64,000 bases of DNA from Enterococcus viikkiensis (GTDB lineage Bacteria; Bacillota; Bacilli; Lactobacillales; Enterococcaceae). The position numbers and the translations under genes are program-made. How positions within the stretch are numbered: position 1 is the first letter of the stretch; every line of letters starts with the position of its first letter. This document shows, one piece after another, positions 1 through 9,856 of this stretch. The DNA is taken from contig NZ_BJDW01000001.1 of assembly GCF_005405345.1 (NCBI RefSeq), positions 62,001 to 126,000 on the forward strand, given 5' to 3'. The notes under the pieces were generated by a model. It was not told the DNA's origin, did not search any database, and saw nothing but the letters and a program-made list of their open reading frames with translations.

Positions 1-864
1 GGGACTAGGAATCAAAATTGCCGGCAGACCTAAAGCTGTAAATTCAGCAATTGACGTGGCACCTGCACGACCGATCAATAAATCGACATTCGCCATAACA
101 TCCGTCATATTTTTTATATACGGCTGTAATGACAAATTACAATTGATTTTTTTCATATCAACTTTTCCAGATAATTCGTTATAATAACGATCTCCTGAGG
201 CATACAATACTTGATATTCTTTTTGACCGAACTGCGGCAAAGCTTGAATTACTGCTTGATTGATTTTCAAAGCGCCTTGGCTACCGCCAAAAATTAATAC
301 CGTCGGAATATCGGTTAATAATCCATACTGCTCTAACACGTCCGACTTGCCACTAGTCATAACTTCTTGCGCTCGTGGATTTCCAACTAAGACCGTTTTC
401 TTTTCAGGAAAATATTGTGCGGCATCAGGAAAACAAATCCCTACTCGATCTGCAAAACGACTCAAGAATTTATTAGTAATTCCTGGTACACTGTTTTGTT
501 CATGAACAATCGTAGGAATCTTCATCCGAGCAGCAGCATAAACCACTGATCCCGAAACATAGCCTCCCGTTCCAATCACCACGTCAGGTTGGAAATCTCG
601 CAAGATTTCTTTTGAACGCTTAATACTTTCAAGGAATAATTGAACAGTTTTCACGTTATCCATGGAAAGTTTTCGTTTAAAGCCTTGAATTTTAATAGTT
701 TTAAAAGAGATGCCCGTTTCAGGCACAATTTTATTCTCCAATCCACGATGTGTTCCGACATATAAAAATTCTGAATCAGGTTGGATTTTTTGTACGTAGC
801 GGATAAATGCTAAAGCCGGATAAATATGTCCACCGGTTCCGCCGCCTGTCACAAGTATTCTCAT
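1..864 (-). CDS. murG: UDP-GlcNAc--undecaprenyl-PP-MurNAc-pentapeptide GlcNAc transferase MurG (3' end cut by window)
   Basis: Membrane-associated GT28-family glycosyltransferase that adds GlcNAc to lipid I to make lipid II. The frame is open from the ATG at 864 to the window edge, so 288 codons are visible of an expected 360 or so, and about 75 C-terminal residues are missing. The N-terminal glycine loop GGGTGGH lies at residues 7-13, and the second-domain loop GGSQGA and the acceptor region [10 protein letters not shown] are present. The gene starts 10 bp after the murD stop, so it is probably the distal gene of the dcw operon seen here. The identification is secure. Confidence 0.95.
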   Translation of the reverse strand, partial: MRILVTGGGTGGHIYPALAFIRYVQKIQPDSEFLYVGTHRGLENKIVPETGISFKTIKIQGFKRKLSMDNVKTVQLFLESIKRSKEILRDFQPDVVIGTGGYVSGSVVYAAARMKIPTIVHEQNSVPGITNKFLSRFADRVGICFPDAAQYFPEKKTVLVGNPRAQEVMTSGKSDVLEQYGLLTDIPTVLIFGGSQGALKINQAVIQALPQFGQKEYQVLYASGDRYYNELSGKVDMKKINCNLSLQPYIKNMTDVMANVDLLIGRAGATSIAEFTALGLPAILIPSP

Positions 865-874
865 TACTACTTCC

Positions 875-2239
875 CTACTTTTCTAATTGTTTCACTGCGT
901 GCATAAACTTGTCTCCGCGAATCTCAAAACTAGGATATTGATCCCAACTAGCATTTGCTGGAGAAAGCAAGATATTATCCCCTGCTTCACTTTGTTCATA
1001 AGCTAGAGGGACAGCTGTTTCAACATTAGCTGTCTTAATAATTGTTTGGATACCAGCACGTTTGGCCGTATCAGCTAATTTTTCTTTGGTTTCACCAAAT
1101 AACAAAATAGCCTTAATTCCTTCGAAGGCTGGGATCAATCCATCAAAGTCATTTCCACGATCTAATCCTCCAGCCAAGAGAATTAAGTTCTCATTATCAA
1201 AACCACTTAAAGCCATTTCTGTCGCTAAAGCATTTGTCGCTTTTGAATCATTGTAAAATTTTCGACCATTGATCGTGTCCACGTATTGCGTCCGATGAGG
1301 GACACCATGGAAATTGCTTAATGCAGAACGGATGCTTTCATTTGAGACGCCCTTTAATTTGGCAACGACGATCGCTGCCAAAGCATTTTCAATGTTATGG
1401 GCACCTGGAACACCTAATTCAGCGGCAGGCATAATATTTTCTTCTTGATAGTACAAATCACCATCGAGCAAATACGCACCATTCAGCAATTTTTCTTTGG
1501 TAGAAAAAGGAATGACTTGGGCTTTTGTCTGTTTACTCATTTCTTGCAATTCCGCAGAGTTCCAGTTTAAAACTAAAAAATCTTTGACGGTCATATTCTC
1601 TTGAATCGCCCACTTCGCTGCCACATAATTTTCCCGGGTCTTATGGTAATCCAAATGTGCTTCATAAATATTTGTAATCACCGCGATTTGCGGCTTGAAT
1701 TCTTCGACACCCATCAACTGGAAGCTTGACAATTCCATCACGATATCATCTTCAGAACTTGCCTGCATTGCTACTTCACTAGCAGGAAAACCAATGTTCC
1801 CAGCAAGTAGTGCTTTCCCAGCTGAACGTTCCTGATTCAATAACAGTCCAATCATAGTGGTCGTAGTCGTCTTACCGTTTGTTCCGGTGATACCAATAAT
1901 CGGACATTCGGCAATTTGATACGCTAACTCTACTTCAGTCAAAATTGGAATCTGTAATTCTTCCGCTTTGGCAACTAGAGGATTGTCATACGGGATGCCG
2001 GGGTTTTTTACCATTAGCGAAAAATCTTCATCTAATAATTCAATCGGATGATGACCCGTAATCACCCGTATCCCTTGTTCCAATAAACCTTGGGCTTCAG
2101 GATTTTCCTCAAACGGTTTTCCATCGTTGACGGTAACAAGTGCGCCCAAGTCATTCAATAACTTGGCCGCACTAAATCCACTCTTGGCTAATCCTAAAAC
2201 TAAAACTTTTTCGTTTTCATATTTTTTAATTTGCTTCAT
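875..2239 (-). CDS. murD: UDP-N-acetylmuramoyl-L-alanine--D-glutamate ligase MurD
   Basis: Cytoplasmic ATP-dependent ligase that adds D-Glu to UDP-MurNAc-L-Ala in peptidoglycan precursor synthesis. The 454-residue protein has the usual three-domain Mur ligase length. The ATP loop GTNGKT is at residues 119-124. The central-domain stretch VMELSSFQL and the C-terminal HRTQ and NDSKATN motifs are all intact. It lies 14 bp downstream of mraY and 10 bp upstream of murG on the same strand, in the standard Firmicutes dcw order. Confidence 0.97.
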   Translation of the reverse strand: MKQIKKYENEKVLVLGLAKSGFSAAKLLNDLGALVTVNDGKPFEENPEAQGLLEQGIRVITGHHPIELLDEDFSLMVKNPGIPYDNPLVAKAEELQIPILTEVELAYQIAECPIIGITGTNGKTTTTTMIGLLLNQERSAGKALLAGNIGFPASEVAMQASSEDDIVMELSSFQLMGVEEFKPQIAVITNIYEAHLDYHKTRENYVAAKWAIQENMTVKDFLVLNWNSAELQEMSKQTKAQVIPFSTKEKLLNGAYLLDGDLYYQEENIMPAAELGVPGAHNIENALAAIVVAKLKGVSNESIRSALSNFHGVPHRTQYVDTINGRKFYNDSKATNALATEMALSGFDNENLILLAGGLDRGNDFDGLIPAFEGIKAILLFGETKEKLADTAKRAGIQTIIKTANVETAVPLAYEQSEAGDNILLSPANASWDQYPSFEIRGDKFMHAVKQLEK

Positions 2240-2253
2240 TTCTCAGTCATCTC

Positions 2254-3216
2254 CTACAGTACTATCAATAACACGATGATGGACGCGACTAGTCCGATTG
2301 ACCAGAAGACCGTGTCTACCTTCCATTCCGACCAGCCAGACATCTCAAAATGATGATGTAGCGGGGACATTTTAAATACCCGCTTACCAGTCATTTTAAA
2401 GGAAGTAACTTGAATAATCACGCTTGCTGTTTCAAATATATAAACTAAACCAACCAATAGCAAGGTCCATTCTTGATGCAAGACGACCGAGATAGCCGAG
2501 AGTAAGCCGCCCAAAGCTAATGAACCAACATCACCCATAAAAATTTTGGCTGGCTTTTTATTATATGGAAAGAAACCGATTAATCCACCCATAACAGCTA
2601 AGCAAACAATTAACACCTCGTACTGTTGCTGCTTCCAAGCAATCAATCCATAGGTCGCAAACGAAATAGTCCCCAGTCCTGAAACTAGGCCATCAATTCC
2701 GTCCGTTAGATTCACAGCATTTGAAAAACCAACCAACCAGAAAATAATGAATATACCATAAAAAACACTCAATGGCAGTTCAATGCCAAAGAAATTCAGC
2801 GTATTCGGATAGCCCTCCATGCGATAGACCACGTAAAAAATAATGGCCACGACGACTTGGGCGATAAATTTTTGTCTTGAAGTAAGGCCCTCATTTTGTT
2901 TTTTTGCTAATTTAATGTAATCGTCTAAAAAGCCGATGATTCCATACAACAACAAGACAAAAACTAAAATCAACAGTGACGTTGTCATTTGCTGTTGCCA
3001 AAGGCTAAACCAGATAGAAGTAATCACGGCAGCGGCCAAAAATCCTAAGCCGCCCATCGTTGGTGTTCCCGCTTTTGAATTGTGCCATTTAGGCCCTTCA
3101 TCGCGAATCTCTTGACCTTGCTTTCTCATTCTAAAATAACCAATAATGAATGGCATGCCTGCGACAGTAATTGCAAAACTACTGGCAAAAGCGATAAAAT
3201 ATTGTGCCGGTTCCAT
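2254..3216 (-). CDS. mraY: Phospho-MurNAc-pentapeptide transferase MraY
   Basis: Polytopic membrane enzyme that transfers phospho-MurNAc-pentapeptide from UDP to undecaprenyl phosphate, giving lipid I. At 320 residues it has family length with about ten hydrophobic helices. The catalytic aspartates are in GFLDDYIKL near residue 96 and in NLTDGIDGL near residue 170. The histidine-rich loop SPLHHHFEM follows near residue 285. It sits between the class B PBP (16 bp upstream) and murD. Confidence 0.97.
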   Translation of the reverse strand: MEPAQYFIAFASSFAITVAGMPFIIGYFRMRKQGQEIRDEGPKWHNSKAGTPTMGGLGFLAAAVITSIWFSLWQQQMTTSLLILVFVLLLYGIIGFLDDYIKLAKKQNEGLTSRQKFIAQVVVAIIFYVVYRMEGYPNTLNFFGIELPLSVFYGIFIIFWLVGFSNAVNLTDGIDGLVSGLGTISFATYGLIAWKQQQYEVLIVCLAVMGGLIGFFPYNKKPAKIFMGDVGSLALGGLLSAISVVLHQEWTLLLVGLVYIFETASVIIQVTSFKMTGKRVFKMSPLHHHFEMSGWSEWKVDTVFWSIGLVASIIVLLIVL

Positions 3217-3232
3217 TTTCTTCTCTCCAGTC

Positions 3233-5422
3233 TTAACCTAAGGTGATTTTCAATTTCTTTTTTGAAATGTCAGCAAAAGGAGCGATGCTTTGTTTAGTAC
3301 AGTAGCCCTCACCTTTAAAGCTGACATCGATATCTAATAGGTTCGTTAATTTTAATATATCTGCCTTTGACCACCCACGTACATCCGGCATCTCTTTCTT
3401 ACCATCTGTTAATAGGATCAAATGCTCATTGGCCATGACTTTTTCGCCAGGCTTTGCCGATTGTTTCGTTACTTCATCACCGTCACCTACAACCACTGCT
3501 GTCAAACCACGCTTATTCGCATCAGCAGCAGCTTTTGAAGTAGCTAGATTACGGTAATCCTCAACCGTTACTTCTGTATCATTTTCTTCATCCGCGGAAT
3601 CCGATTCATTATTTTGAAATTCCATTGCACGACTTAATAATGGGTTGGCAATTTCTCCCAACACGCCGGCTGAATAATGTTGTGGCTGTTTCATTGTCAG
3701 ATACAAAATGTATTCCGGATCTTCTGACGGTAGCATCAGCGCAATCGAGTAGATATAGTTTGTATCTCCTGTTAAGTAGCGACCATTTTCTGCAATCTGA
3801 GCGGTACCTGTTTTAGCAGAAATATGATAGCCTGGCACTTTGTATTGATCGTAGGCTGATCCATAGTTCTCACTTTCGATCGTATCTCGCATATATTCAC
3901 GAACCTTTTGTGCCGTCTCCGCTGTGATAGGTTCCCCTACTACTTCCGGTTTCGTGATAATTTCTTTGTTCGTATTTGGATTAGAAACTTTTTCAATATA
4001 ATGAGGCTGCAACATTTTCCCATCATTTGCAACGGCAGTAAAGCCCCGCATCATTTGGAAGTTTGTTACCCCGATAGCCTGACCATAAGAACTCATTGCT
4101 TGGTCGACAATATTTGAAGTTGGCAGTGTTCCTTTAGACTCTCCAGGCAAGCCGGAGTAGGTACTTTGTCCAAAGCCAAACCGTTTCACATACCCAGGCC
4201 ATTTATCGCCTAATTTCTCTTCAAGCTTGACCATTCCTACGTTACTTGACCAAGAAAGAGCTTGCCGCATCGTTAAAATACCCTTTTTCCCTAAATCCCA
4301 GTCATTAATCGTGGCATCAGCTACTTGAATTTTTCCAGATAAGTAGCTTTCATTTTCGTCAAAAACACCTTCGTTCACAGCTGCTGACGTCGTAAAGACC
4401 TTCATCGTCGAGCCTGGTTCATAATTGGTCTCGACTAAGAAATTCTGCCATGCATCCTCTTTGCCTAATCCTTCTTTAGTTTCAGGGTTGAACGTTGGCC
4501 GTTGAGACATCGCCAAGATATCCCCGGTCTTTGCCTGCATCAAGGTTGCTGTCAGTTCTTTCGGCTCGGCCTCAGTATTGACTTTGTCCATTAGGGTTTC
4601 CAAGTAGCTTTGTAGTCCGCCGTCGAGGGTCGTATAGATATTTTCCCCATCCACTGCTTTTTTCTCCTCGGCTACACTGCCAGGGATTGGACGTTGATTC
4701 TCATCCTTTTGATAAACAATTTTTCCATTTTTGCCTTTGAGTACATCATCATAAGCAGCTTCAACGCCCATCATCCCGACAAGTTCTTCCTTTTTATCAG
4801 GTTGAGCATATCCAATGAAATGAGAAGCAAAGTTCCCATTCGGATACATCCGATCGGTGTGTTCAGTAAAGTATAGTCCCTTTACTTTAGCTTTCTTCAT
4901 TGCATCTTCCATGTTCTGTTTCGTTTCTTCAGAGATGTTCTTTCCTTTATTTCCAAATTCGACTTGATAATATTTACTTGTTCCGTCACTGTTTACACCG
5001 CTCTTTAATGTTTTCAATGCGGTCTTTTCTTTAATATCCAAATTGTTATGTAAGATCGAAGCCAACTCATCAAAATTCTTTTCTTGAGCGTAAAGCTTTT
5101 CTTTCCCAGAAACATAGCTTTCTGACAGAATCGCATAAACAGAATATGAAGTTGCGTCTTCAGCGATTACTTCGCCGTTACGGTCATAGATTGTTCCCCG
5201 TTTCGCTTTGACAACATCTTCTCCTCGATAGAGCTCTTCGGTCTTTATTTTTAATGAGGTGCCTGCTACGTGACCTCCTGCCACCACATAGATCATGCGA
5301 ACGGCAAACAAAAAGAACAACCCAATACTCGTAGCAAACAAAACAACACCTACTTTTTTGCGATTGTTCATCGGAGTCAAATTCTTTTTTCGGATTTTTC
5401 TTTTTAGCCTTTTAAAGCGCAT
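3233..5422 (-). CDS. ftsI: Class B penicillin-binding protein with PASTA repeats (PBP2x/FtsI type)
   Basis: Division-specific transpeptidase that crosslinks septal peptidoglycan. It has a basic cytoplasmic N terminus, one membrane segment at about 23-48, a dimerisation domain starting with KRGTIYDRNG (about 74-83), and the transpeptidase domain with S338-T-M-K341, S392-S-N394 and K537-T-G539 all present. The C-terminal 110 residues look like two PASTA domains, as in streptococcal PBP2x and B. subtilis PbpB. Total length is 729 residues. The ftsL stop TAA directly abuts this ATG, suggesting coupled translation. In E. faecalis the equivalent locus is called pbpC; the symbol here reflects function. 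Confidence 0.93.
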   Translation of the reverse strand: MRFKRLKRKIRKKNLTPMNNRKKVGVVLFATSIGLFFLFAVRMIYVVAGGHVAGTSLKIKTEELYRGEDVVKAKRGTIYDRNGEVIAEDATSYSVYAILSESYVSGKEKLYAQEKNFDELASILHNNLDIKEKTALKTLKSGVNSDGTSKYYQVEFGNKGKNISEETKQNMEDAMKKAKVKGLYFTEHTDRMYPNGNFASHFIGYAQPDKKEELVGMMGVEAAYDDVLKGKNGKIVYQKDENQRPIPGSVAEEKKAVDGENIYTTLDGGLQSYLETLMDKVNTEAEPKELTATLMQAKTGDILAMSQRPTFNPETKEGLGKEDAWQNFLVETNYEPGSTMKVFTTSAAVNEGVFDENESYLSGKIQVADATINDWDLGKKGILTMRQALSWSSNVGMVKLEEKLGDKWPGYVKRFGFGQSTYSGLPGESKGTLPTSNIVDQAMSSYGQAIGVTNFQMMRGFTAVANDGKMLQPHYIEKVSNPNTNKEIITKPEVVGEPITAETAQKVREYMRDTIESENYGSAYDQYKVPGYHISAKTGTAQIAENGRYLTGDTNYIYSIALMLPSEDPEYILYLTMKQPQHYSAGVLGEIANPLLSRAMEFQNNESDSADEENDTEVTVEDYRNLATSKAAADANKRGLTAVVVGDGDEVTKQSAKPGEKVMANEHLILLTDGKKEMPDVRGWSKADILKLTNLLDIDVSFKGEGYCTKQSIAPFADISKKKLKITLG

Positions 5423-5800
5423 TTACTTCACTTTCCTTAAATTTGCATCATTGATTGAGAGACCAGCTTTCTCAGCAACTTCTTTCAAACGATCAGAACG
5501 TGATAACTCACTCTTTTCTTGTTGCAATTGAGTCGCTGTCTTTTCTTTTCCATCTATATCTGTTTGAATGCTAGTAATGTCATTTTGCGTTTTGCTGATT
5601 TCATTGCGATAATTCACCATTATGATTGATAAACCAATCAGCATGACTAAGAAAGCTAAAACAGCGACCTTCTCAATCCGGGTGATTTTCTTTAGACGAT
5701 CTCCGGGTGAAACAAAGACTTGGAAAGAGTCTGGCGTTTGATGAATTTCTTCTTGTGGGGAATCAAATTGATCGTATTGTTGCCTTTTTAATTCTGCCAT
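5423..5800 (-). CDS. ftsL: Cell division protein FtsL
   Basis: Small bitopic divisome protein of 125 residues, expected to bridge FtsB/DivIC and the septal synthase. The sequence shows a polar cytoplasmic tail of about 45 residues, a single hydrophobic segment at about 46-67 (VAVLAFLVMLIGLSIIMV) and a heptad-rich extracytoplasmic part ending in ERLK-type leucine-zipper sequence. FtsL diverges strongly in primary sequence, so the call rests largely on position between rsmH and the PBP plus this architecture. It begins 4 bp after the rsmH stop. Confidence 0.9.
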   Translation of the reverse strand: MAELKRQQYDQFDSPQEEIHQTPDSFQVFVSPGDRLKKITRIEKVAVLAFLVMLIGLSIIMVNYRNEISKTQNDITSIQTDIDGKEKTATQLQQEKSELSRSDRLKEVAEKAGLSINDANLRKVK

Positions 5801-5804
5801 ACTC

Positions 5805-6758
5805 CTATCCTTTCTTCACTTTCTCCGCGATTCGTAACTTAGCGCTTCTCGCACGATTATTGTCTTGTAATTCCTCATCTGAAGGAACAATTGGTTTTCG
5901 ATTAACTAATTTCAATACTGGTTGGAATTCTTCCGGCACAACCGGCAATCCAGGAGGCATATCCTTTGGCGTGCTGAATTCTTTATACATCGTTTTTACA
6001 ATCCGATCCTCTAAAGAGTGGAAGGTGATGACACTAACTCTGCCATTAAGCGCCAATAACTCGATTGCTTGTTCCAAAGAGCTTTCAATGGCGCCCAGCT
6101 CATCATTGACCGCAATTCGAATGGCTTGGAATACCCGCTTAGCTGGGTGACCACCTTTCCGTCTAGCAGGAGCTGGTATCGCTTCTTTGATCACATCTAC
6201 CAATTCACCAGTCGTCTTAATTGGTTCATCGGCACGCTTACGTTCAATTAGGCGCGCGATTTGTTTCGAAAATTTTTCCTCGCCGTAACGAAAAAAGATT
6301 TTTACTAATTCGTGGTATGAATACTCATTGACTACTTGGTATGCACTCAACGGCGCCGTCTGATCCATTCGCATATCCAGCGGAGCGTCTTGGTGGTAAC
6401 TAAAGCCACGCTCTGCTTCATCTAATTGAGGAGAAGACACCCCAAGGTCATATAAGATCCCATCAACTTCTGTTACACCCAAACGGTTCATTTCAGTAGT
6501 CAGTTCTCTGAAATTCGCTTTGACGAAAGTCACTTGGTTTTGTTCCACATATTTCGCTAAGCGAATTTTAGCATTGTCGATTGCTTTTTGATCTTGATCA
6601 AACGCATAAAGATGCCCTGCTTCACCCAATTGACTCAATAGATATTCGCTATGTCCAGCACCGCCTAATGTACAGTCAACATAAACACCGCTTGGTTTGA
6701 TTGCTAAACCATCGACAGTCTCATGAAGCAAAACGGTCGTATGTTGAAAGTCTGTCAT
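5805..6758 (-). CDS. rsmH: 16S rRNA (cytosine-1402-N4)-methyltransferase RsmH (MraW)
   Basis: SAM-dependent methyltransferase that modifies C1402 of 16S rRNA in the decoding centre. The 317 residues match family length. The SAM site [10 protein letters not shown] lies near residues 29-38 and the opening [13 protein letters not shown] is typical. Further family blocks are [11 protein letters not shown] and [11 protein letters not shown]. It is preceded by mraZ with a 15-bp gap and followed by ftsL. Confidence 0.97.
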   Translation of the reverse strand: MTDFQHTTVLLHETVDGLAIKPSGVYVDCTLGGAGHSEYLLSQLGEAGHLYAFDQDQKAIDNAKIRLAKYVEQNQVTFVKANFRELTTEMNRLGVTEVDGILYDLGVSSPQLDEAERGFSYHQDAPLDMRMDQTAPLSAYQVVNEYSYHELVKIFFRYGEEKFSKQIARLIERKRADEPIKTTGELVDVIKEAIPAPARRKGGHPAKRVFQAIRIAVNDELGAIESSLEQAIELLALNGRVSVITFHSLEDRIVKTMYKEFSTPKDMPPGLPVVPEEFQPVLKLVNRKPIVPSDEELQDNNRARSAKLRIAEKVKKG

Positions 6759-6773
6759 TACTAATCCTCTTCT

Positions 6774-7205
6774 CTAAAATCCAAAATCTACCATTGTTTC
6801 TGCTATATCATCAAAACTCGCTTCTGTTTCTTTAGTAAAGTCATTCCAACGAGTCTGATCCCAAATTTCAATTCGATTTGCTACACCGATGATCACGCAT
6901 TCTTTTTCAAGCAAAGCATGATTGCGCAAAGAAACGGGAATATTAATACGTCCCTGTTTATCAATCTCGCATTCGGTAGCTGCGGAGTAGAAAAAACGAA
7001 CGAAGGCACGCGCATCCTTTTTGGAAAGAGGCATTTCGTTCAATTTTGTTTCTAAGTGGTTCCACTCGACTAAGGGATAGCCAAACAAACAGCCATCCAT
7101 GCCGCGGGTAACGACGAATTTCTCGCCTAGCTGCTCACGTAATTTCGAAGGAACAATCAATCGTCCTTTTGCATCAATATTATGCTGAAATTCACCCATG
7201 AACAC
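6774..7205 (-). CDS. mraZ: Transcriptional regulator MraZ, probable GTG start
   Basis: DNA-binding repressor of the dcw operon built from two AbrB-like repeats. I start it at the GTG at 7205, giving the family-typical [15 protein letters not shown] opening and 143 residues. A GGGGGAAG Shine-Dalgarno lies 5 bases upstream of that GTG. An upstream in-frame ATG at 7259 would place 18 extra residues inside the operator repeats and is unlikely. Conserved DxxGR turns occur in both halves (DAKGR and DKQGR). It leads the operon and probably autoregulates through the repeats at 7241-7270. Confidence 0.95.
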   Translation of the reverse strand: MFMGEFQHNIDAKGRLIVPSKLREQLGEKFVVTRGMDGCLFGYPLVEWNHLETKLNEMPLSKKDARAFVRFFYSAATECEIDKQGRINIPVSLRNHALLEKECVIIGVANRIEIWDQTRWNDFTKETEASFDDIAETMVDFGF

Positions 7206-7240
7206 GTAGACTTCCCCCTTTTCCCCACCGCATGAGTTTA

Positions 7241-7270
7241 GTCTACCACATTCCCCCACAATCTACCACA
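7241..7270 (-). promoter_or_regulatory. Putative MraZ operator: three 10-bp direct repeats
   Basis: On the minus strand, three consecutive 10-mers read TGTGGTAGAT, TGTGGGGGAA and TGTGGTAGAC, exactly one helical turn apart and about 35-65 bp upstream of the mraZ GTG. Known MraZ operators (E. coli, mycoplasmas) consist of short G-rich direct repeats with a 10-bp period, so this is very likely the autoregulatory site. A degenerate further G-rich block lies between the repeats and the start codon. I could not place a convincing -35/-10 pair. Confidence 0.75.
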
Positions 7271-7372
7271 CTTTGTAAAAAACAAAAATAACACTTTATT
7301 GACCTTTTTTAACCATATGATCTAATCAAGGTCTGCGGGAACAATTAGGAGTTTTTTTATAGTTTTTTTATT

Positions 7373-7744
7373 TTATAACGCATAAATAATGCTAACCAAG
7401 ATTAAAATCAAATACATTAAAACAGAGAGTAAAAACGTTAGACGCCAAAACATTTTAAAGAAGCGTCCATACATTATTTCGCGATAGCGATAGGCTTGAA
7501 AAACCACTACGCTTATTCCCAACAACAATATGGTCAATAAAAAATATGGTAAAATAGAGAACGTGCTAATACTTTTAGATATTTCGTGCATTCCGACGAT
7601 TAAAAATGGCACGGTAATGTCCGGTGTTCTCAAATTAAATCGCTGTTTTAGTTTAAAAGTTGTTACAATATAATCCGACGCTAAAAAAACTATTAATGGA
7701 AAAATGTACCATAACAAAATAACTGGTGAAAATGCTGCCAACAA
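7373..7744 (-). CDS. DUF3397 family membrane protein
   Basis: Small integral membrane protein of 123 residues with four hydrophobic segments (about 4-26, 43-60, 66-84 and 100-121). It matches in character and position the DUF3397 proteins found just upstream of mraZ in enterococci and lactobacilli; no function is established. The start is a TTG at 7744 with GGAAGGA upstream and an in-frame TAG immediately before it, so no longer protein is possible. No terminator separates it from mraZ, so read-through into the dcw operon is possible. Confidence 0.8.
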   Translation of the reverse strand: MLAAFSPVILLWYIFPLIVFLASDYIVTTFKLKQRFNLRTPDITVPFLIVGMHEISKSISTFSILPYFLLTILLLGISVVVFQAYRYREIMYGRFFKMFWRLTFLLSVLMYLILILVSIIYAL

Positions 7745-7912
7745 CTACAGTCCTTCCTATCAAAAACTATTACCCTAACTATACTGCATTATCGTTACAT
7801 TCGTGTATCATTTCATTTAAAATATAAAGGATTTAGCAAGTTTTAACAATTGAATTCATGATATCGCCACGAAAAGATTTTTTAGTATTTTTTAAAAGTT
7901 TTTTCCGAATAA

Positions 7913-7941
7913 TTGCGGAGTTTTAAAAAAAAGAGTATGAT
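7913..7941 (+). promoter_or_regulatory. Promoter for the DUF4044 small ORF
   Basis: A -35 TTGCGG (7913-7918) and a -10 TATGAT (7936-7941) are separated by 17 bp, about 32 bp before the ATG of the small plus-strand ORF. The region between it and the divergent DUF3397 gene is AT-rich and otherwise empty. Confidence 0.65.
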
Positions 7942-7973
7942 GAGTTTGAGATTTTTATGAGGATGGTGACAGC

Positions 7974-8090
7974 ATGAATAATAAGAAATCCACTAGTACA
8001 TTTTCTAAAGTAACTAAAGTCGTTATTTGGACTATGTTAATATTAACGATTGGCTCATTAATTTTAAGTAGCTTGATTAGTATCATGTAA
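7974..8090 (+). CDS. DUF4044-type single-pass membrane micro-protein (38 aa)
   Basis: A 38-residue protein with a polar, Ser/Thr/Lys-rich start (MNNKKSTSTFSKVTK) and one hydrophobic helix at about 18-36. This layout is that of DUF4044 micro-proteins in Lactobacillales, whose role is not known to me. It has its own promoter, a GGATGGTGA ribosome binding site 6-8 bases before the ATG, and a strong terminator behind it, which argues for a real, independently transcribed gene. Confidence 0.75.
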   Translation: MNNKKSTSTFSKVTKVVIWTMLILTIGSLILSSLISIM

Positions 8091-8124
8091 AAATTTGACC
8101 AACGACATTCGTTTCAGTTGGCAT

Positions 8125-8163
8125 AAAAAAATAGTCGGAGCAGCTGCTCCGACTATTTTTTTG
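8125..8163. terminator. Bidirectional terminator between DUF4044 gene and recN
   Basis: A perfect palindrome (AGTCGGAGCAG and its complement, centre at about 8143/8144) flanked by A7 on one side and T7 on the other. It serves the plus-strand micro-gene and the minus-strand recN. The recN TAG stop and its two final Lys codons lie inside the hairpin. Confidence 0.9.
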
Positions 8164-9823
8164 CCAATTGCAATAATTCTTTTGCGTGTTCTACCGTTAA
8201 GTCAGTAATTTCGGTTCCTGCTAACATCCGCGCAATTTCTTCTGTTCGCTCGTTTTCAGTCAACTCTTCCACTTTTGTCAGTGTTCGACCGTTGGCGATT
8301 TCTTTACGAATAAATAATTGATGATCCGCTTTGGCAGCGACCTGTGGTAAATGTGTGATGCATAAGGCCTGCGAATTTTTCCCGATTTGATAAATCTTAT
8401 CGGCGATCGCCTGGGCAACGCGACCGCTTACACCGGTGTCTACTTCATCAAACACGATACTGGTCAATCCTTGCGTTTTTGAAAAGATTGTTTTAAGAGC
8501 TAACATCACTCGTGAAATTTCCCCGCCGGAAGCGACTTTGACTAATGGTTTCAAAGGTTCCCCAGGATTCGTCGTAATATAAAATTCGACTTCATCAAAA
8601 CCATCGTGGGTATACTTGCTTTCCTTAAAAGCCACTTCAAAGCGAGCATTTTCCATGTATAAATCCTTCAACTCATGCTGAATCGCAGATTCTAATTTTT
8701 TGGCCATTTCTTTACGTGCTTGTCGTAAGTGTTTCGCCAAGCTCTGCAACTTCTCTTCTTTTACACGCAACTCGCTTTCTAATTTTTCTAGCTTATCACC
8801 TGAAAAATCAGAGTCTAATAATTCTTGACTGATCTGATCGTAATAGCGAAGAATTGTTGCGACCGACTCCCCATACTTTCGCTTCAATTGATGGATCAAC
8901 TCCAGCCGCTCGTTGACTAAATCCAACCGTTCTTCATCTAATTCCAAGAGATCCAACTGACGACCAATCTCACTAATTGCGTCTTGTAATAAATAATAGG
9001 CACTGTGGACATTGTCAGAAATCGTTTCATAGTCTTTGTCTAAGGAAGCGATCGTTTGCAGCTCTTGACTAGCGGACCCAATCGTATCTAGCGCACTCGT
9101 TTCTTCATTCGTCATCGCTTGATAACTGTAAGAAAGACTATCCACGATTTTTTGATAATTCGTCAGCTTCTCTCGTTCCTCCATCAACTTCTCTTCCTCA
9201 CCAAGTGTTAGATCGGCATTGCCGATCTCTTCTTGCTGAAAGGTCAGCATATCGATCCGTTGGACAAAGGATTGCTCATTTTGTTTAAATTTTTTGACTT
9301 GATTGGCTAGGGTCTGATAGCTTTGATAGGCTGCTTGATAATCACGTTTAATTGCTTGGAAGGGGGCATCACCAAAGCTGTCCAGCAAACGCAAATGTGA
9401 TTCAGGATGCATCAGTTCTTGGTGATCATTCTGACCTTGGATATCCACTAGAAATTGTCCGATACGACGCAAATTGGCTAGTGTAACAATCCGACCATTT
9501 ACACGGGAAATACTCTTACCAGATATATTCAAATCTCGTTGGACGATCAATCCAGCTTCGTCCACTTCAATCCCTAATTCTTCCATTAATACTTGGAACT
9601 CTCGTTGTCTAGGGAGATCAAACAAGCCCTCTACCAAACATTTTTCACTGCCTTGTCGAATGTATTCAATGGACGAACGGGCGCCAGCCAGCAAACTAAC
9701 GGCATCAATAATGATCGATTTTCCTGCACCGGTTTCACCTGTTAACGCGGTCATTCCATCGGTAAAACCTAAATGCAAAGAAGAAATAATCGCAAAATTT
9801 TTGATTGTCAATTCCTGTAACAT
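8153..9823 (-). CDS. recN: DNA repair protein RecN
   Basis: SMC-like ATPase acting early in double-strand break repair. The 556-residue protein has Walker A GETGAGKS at 29-36, a long central coiled coil (about 160-380), the signature ASGGEISRVMLAL near 430 and Walker B SIVFDEVDTGVSG near 462. The order folD-xseA-xseB-ispA-tlyA-argR-recN is the conserved Firmicutes cluster, and recN is its last gene, ended by the terminator overlapping its stop. Confidence 0.97.
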   Translation of the reverse strand: MLQELTIKNFAIISSLHLGFTDGMTALTGETGAGKSIIIDAVSLLAGARSSIEYIRQGSEKCLVEGLFDLPRQREFQVLMEELGIEVDEAGLIVQRDLNISGKSISRVNGRIVTLANLRRIGQFLVDIQGQNDHQELMHPESHLRLLDSFGDAPFQAIKRDYQAAYQSYQTLANQVKKFKQNEQSFVQRIDMLTFQQEEIGNADLTLGEEEKLMEEREKLTNYQKIVDSLSYSYQAMTNEETSALDTIGSASQELQTIASLDKDYETISDNVHSAYYLLQDAISEIGRQLDLLELDEERLDLVNERLELIHQLKRKYGESVATILRYYDQISQELLDSDFSGDKLEKLESELRVKEEKLQSLAKHLRQARKEMAKKLESAIQHELKDLYMENARFEVAFKESKYTHDGFDEVEFYITTNPGEPLKPLVKVASGGEISRVMLALKTIFSKTQGLTSIVFDEVDTGVSGRVAQAIADKIYQIGKNSQALCITHLPQVAAKADHQLFIRKEIANGRTLTKVEELTENERTEEIARMLAGTEITDLTVEHAKELLQLAKK

Positions 9824-9856
9824 TTTTACACTCCTATTCCCATTAAGACCTTTTAA

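Noticed and set aside
7206-7259. 18-residue N-terminal extension of MraZ
   Set aside because: It spans part of the operator repeats; the GTG at 7205 gives the family-standard N terminus and has the ribosome binding site.
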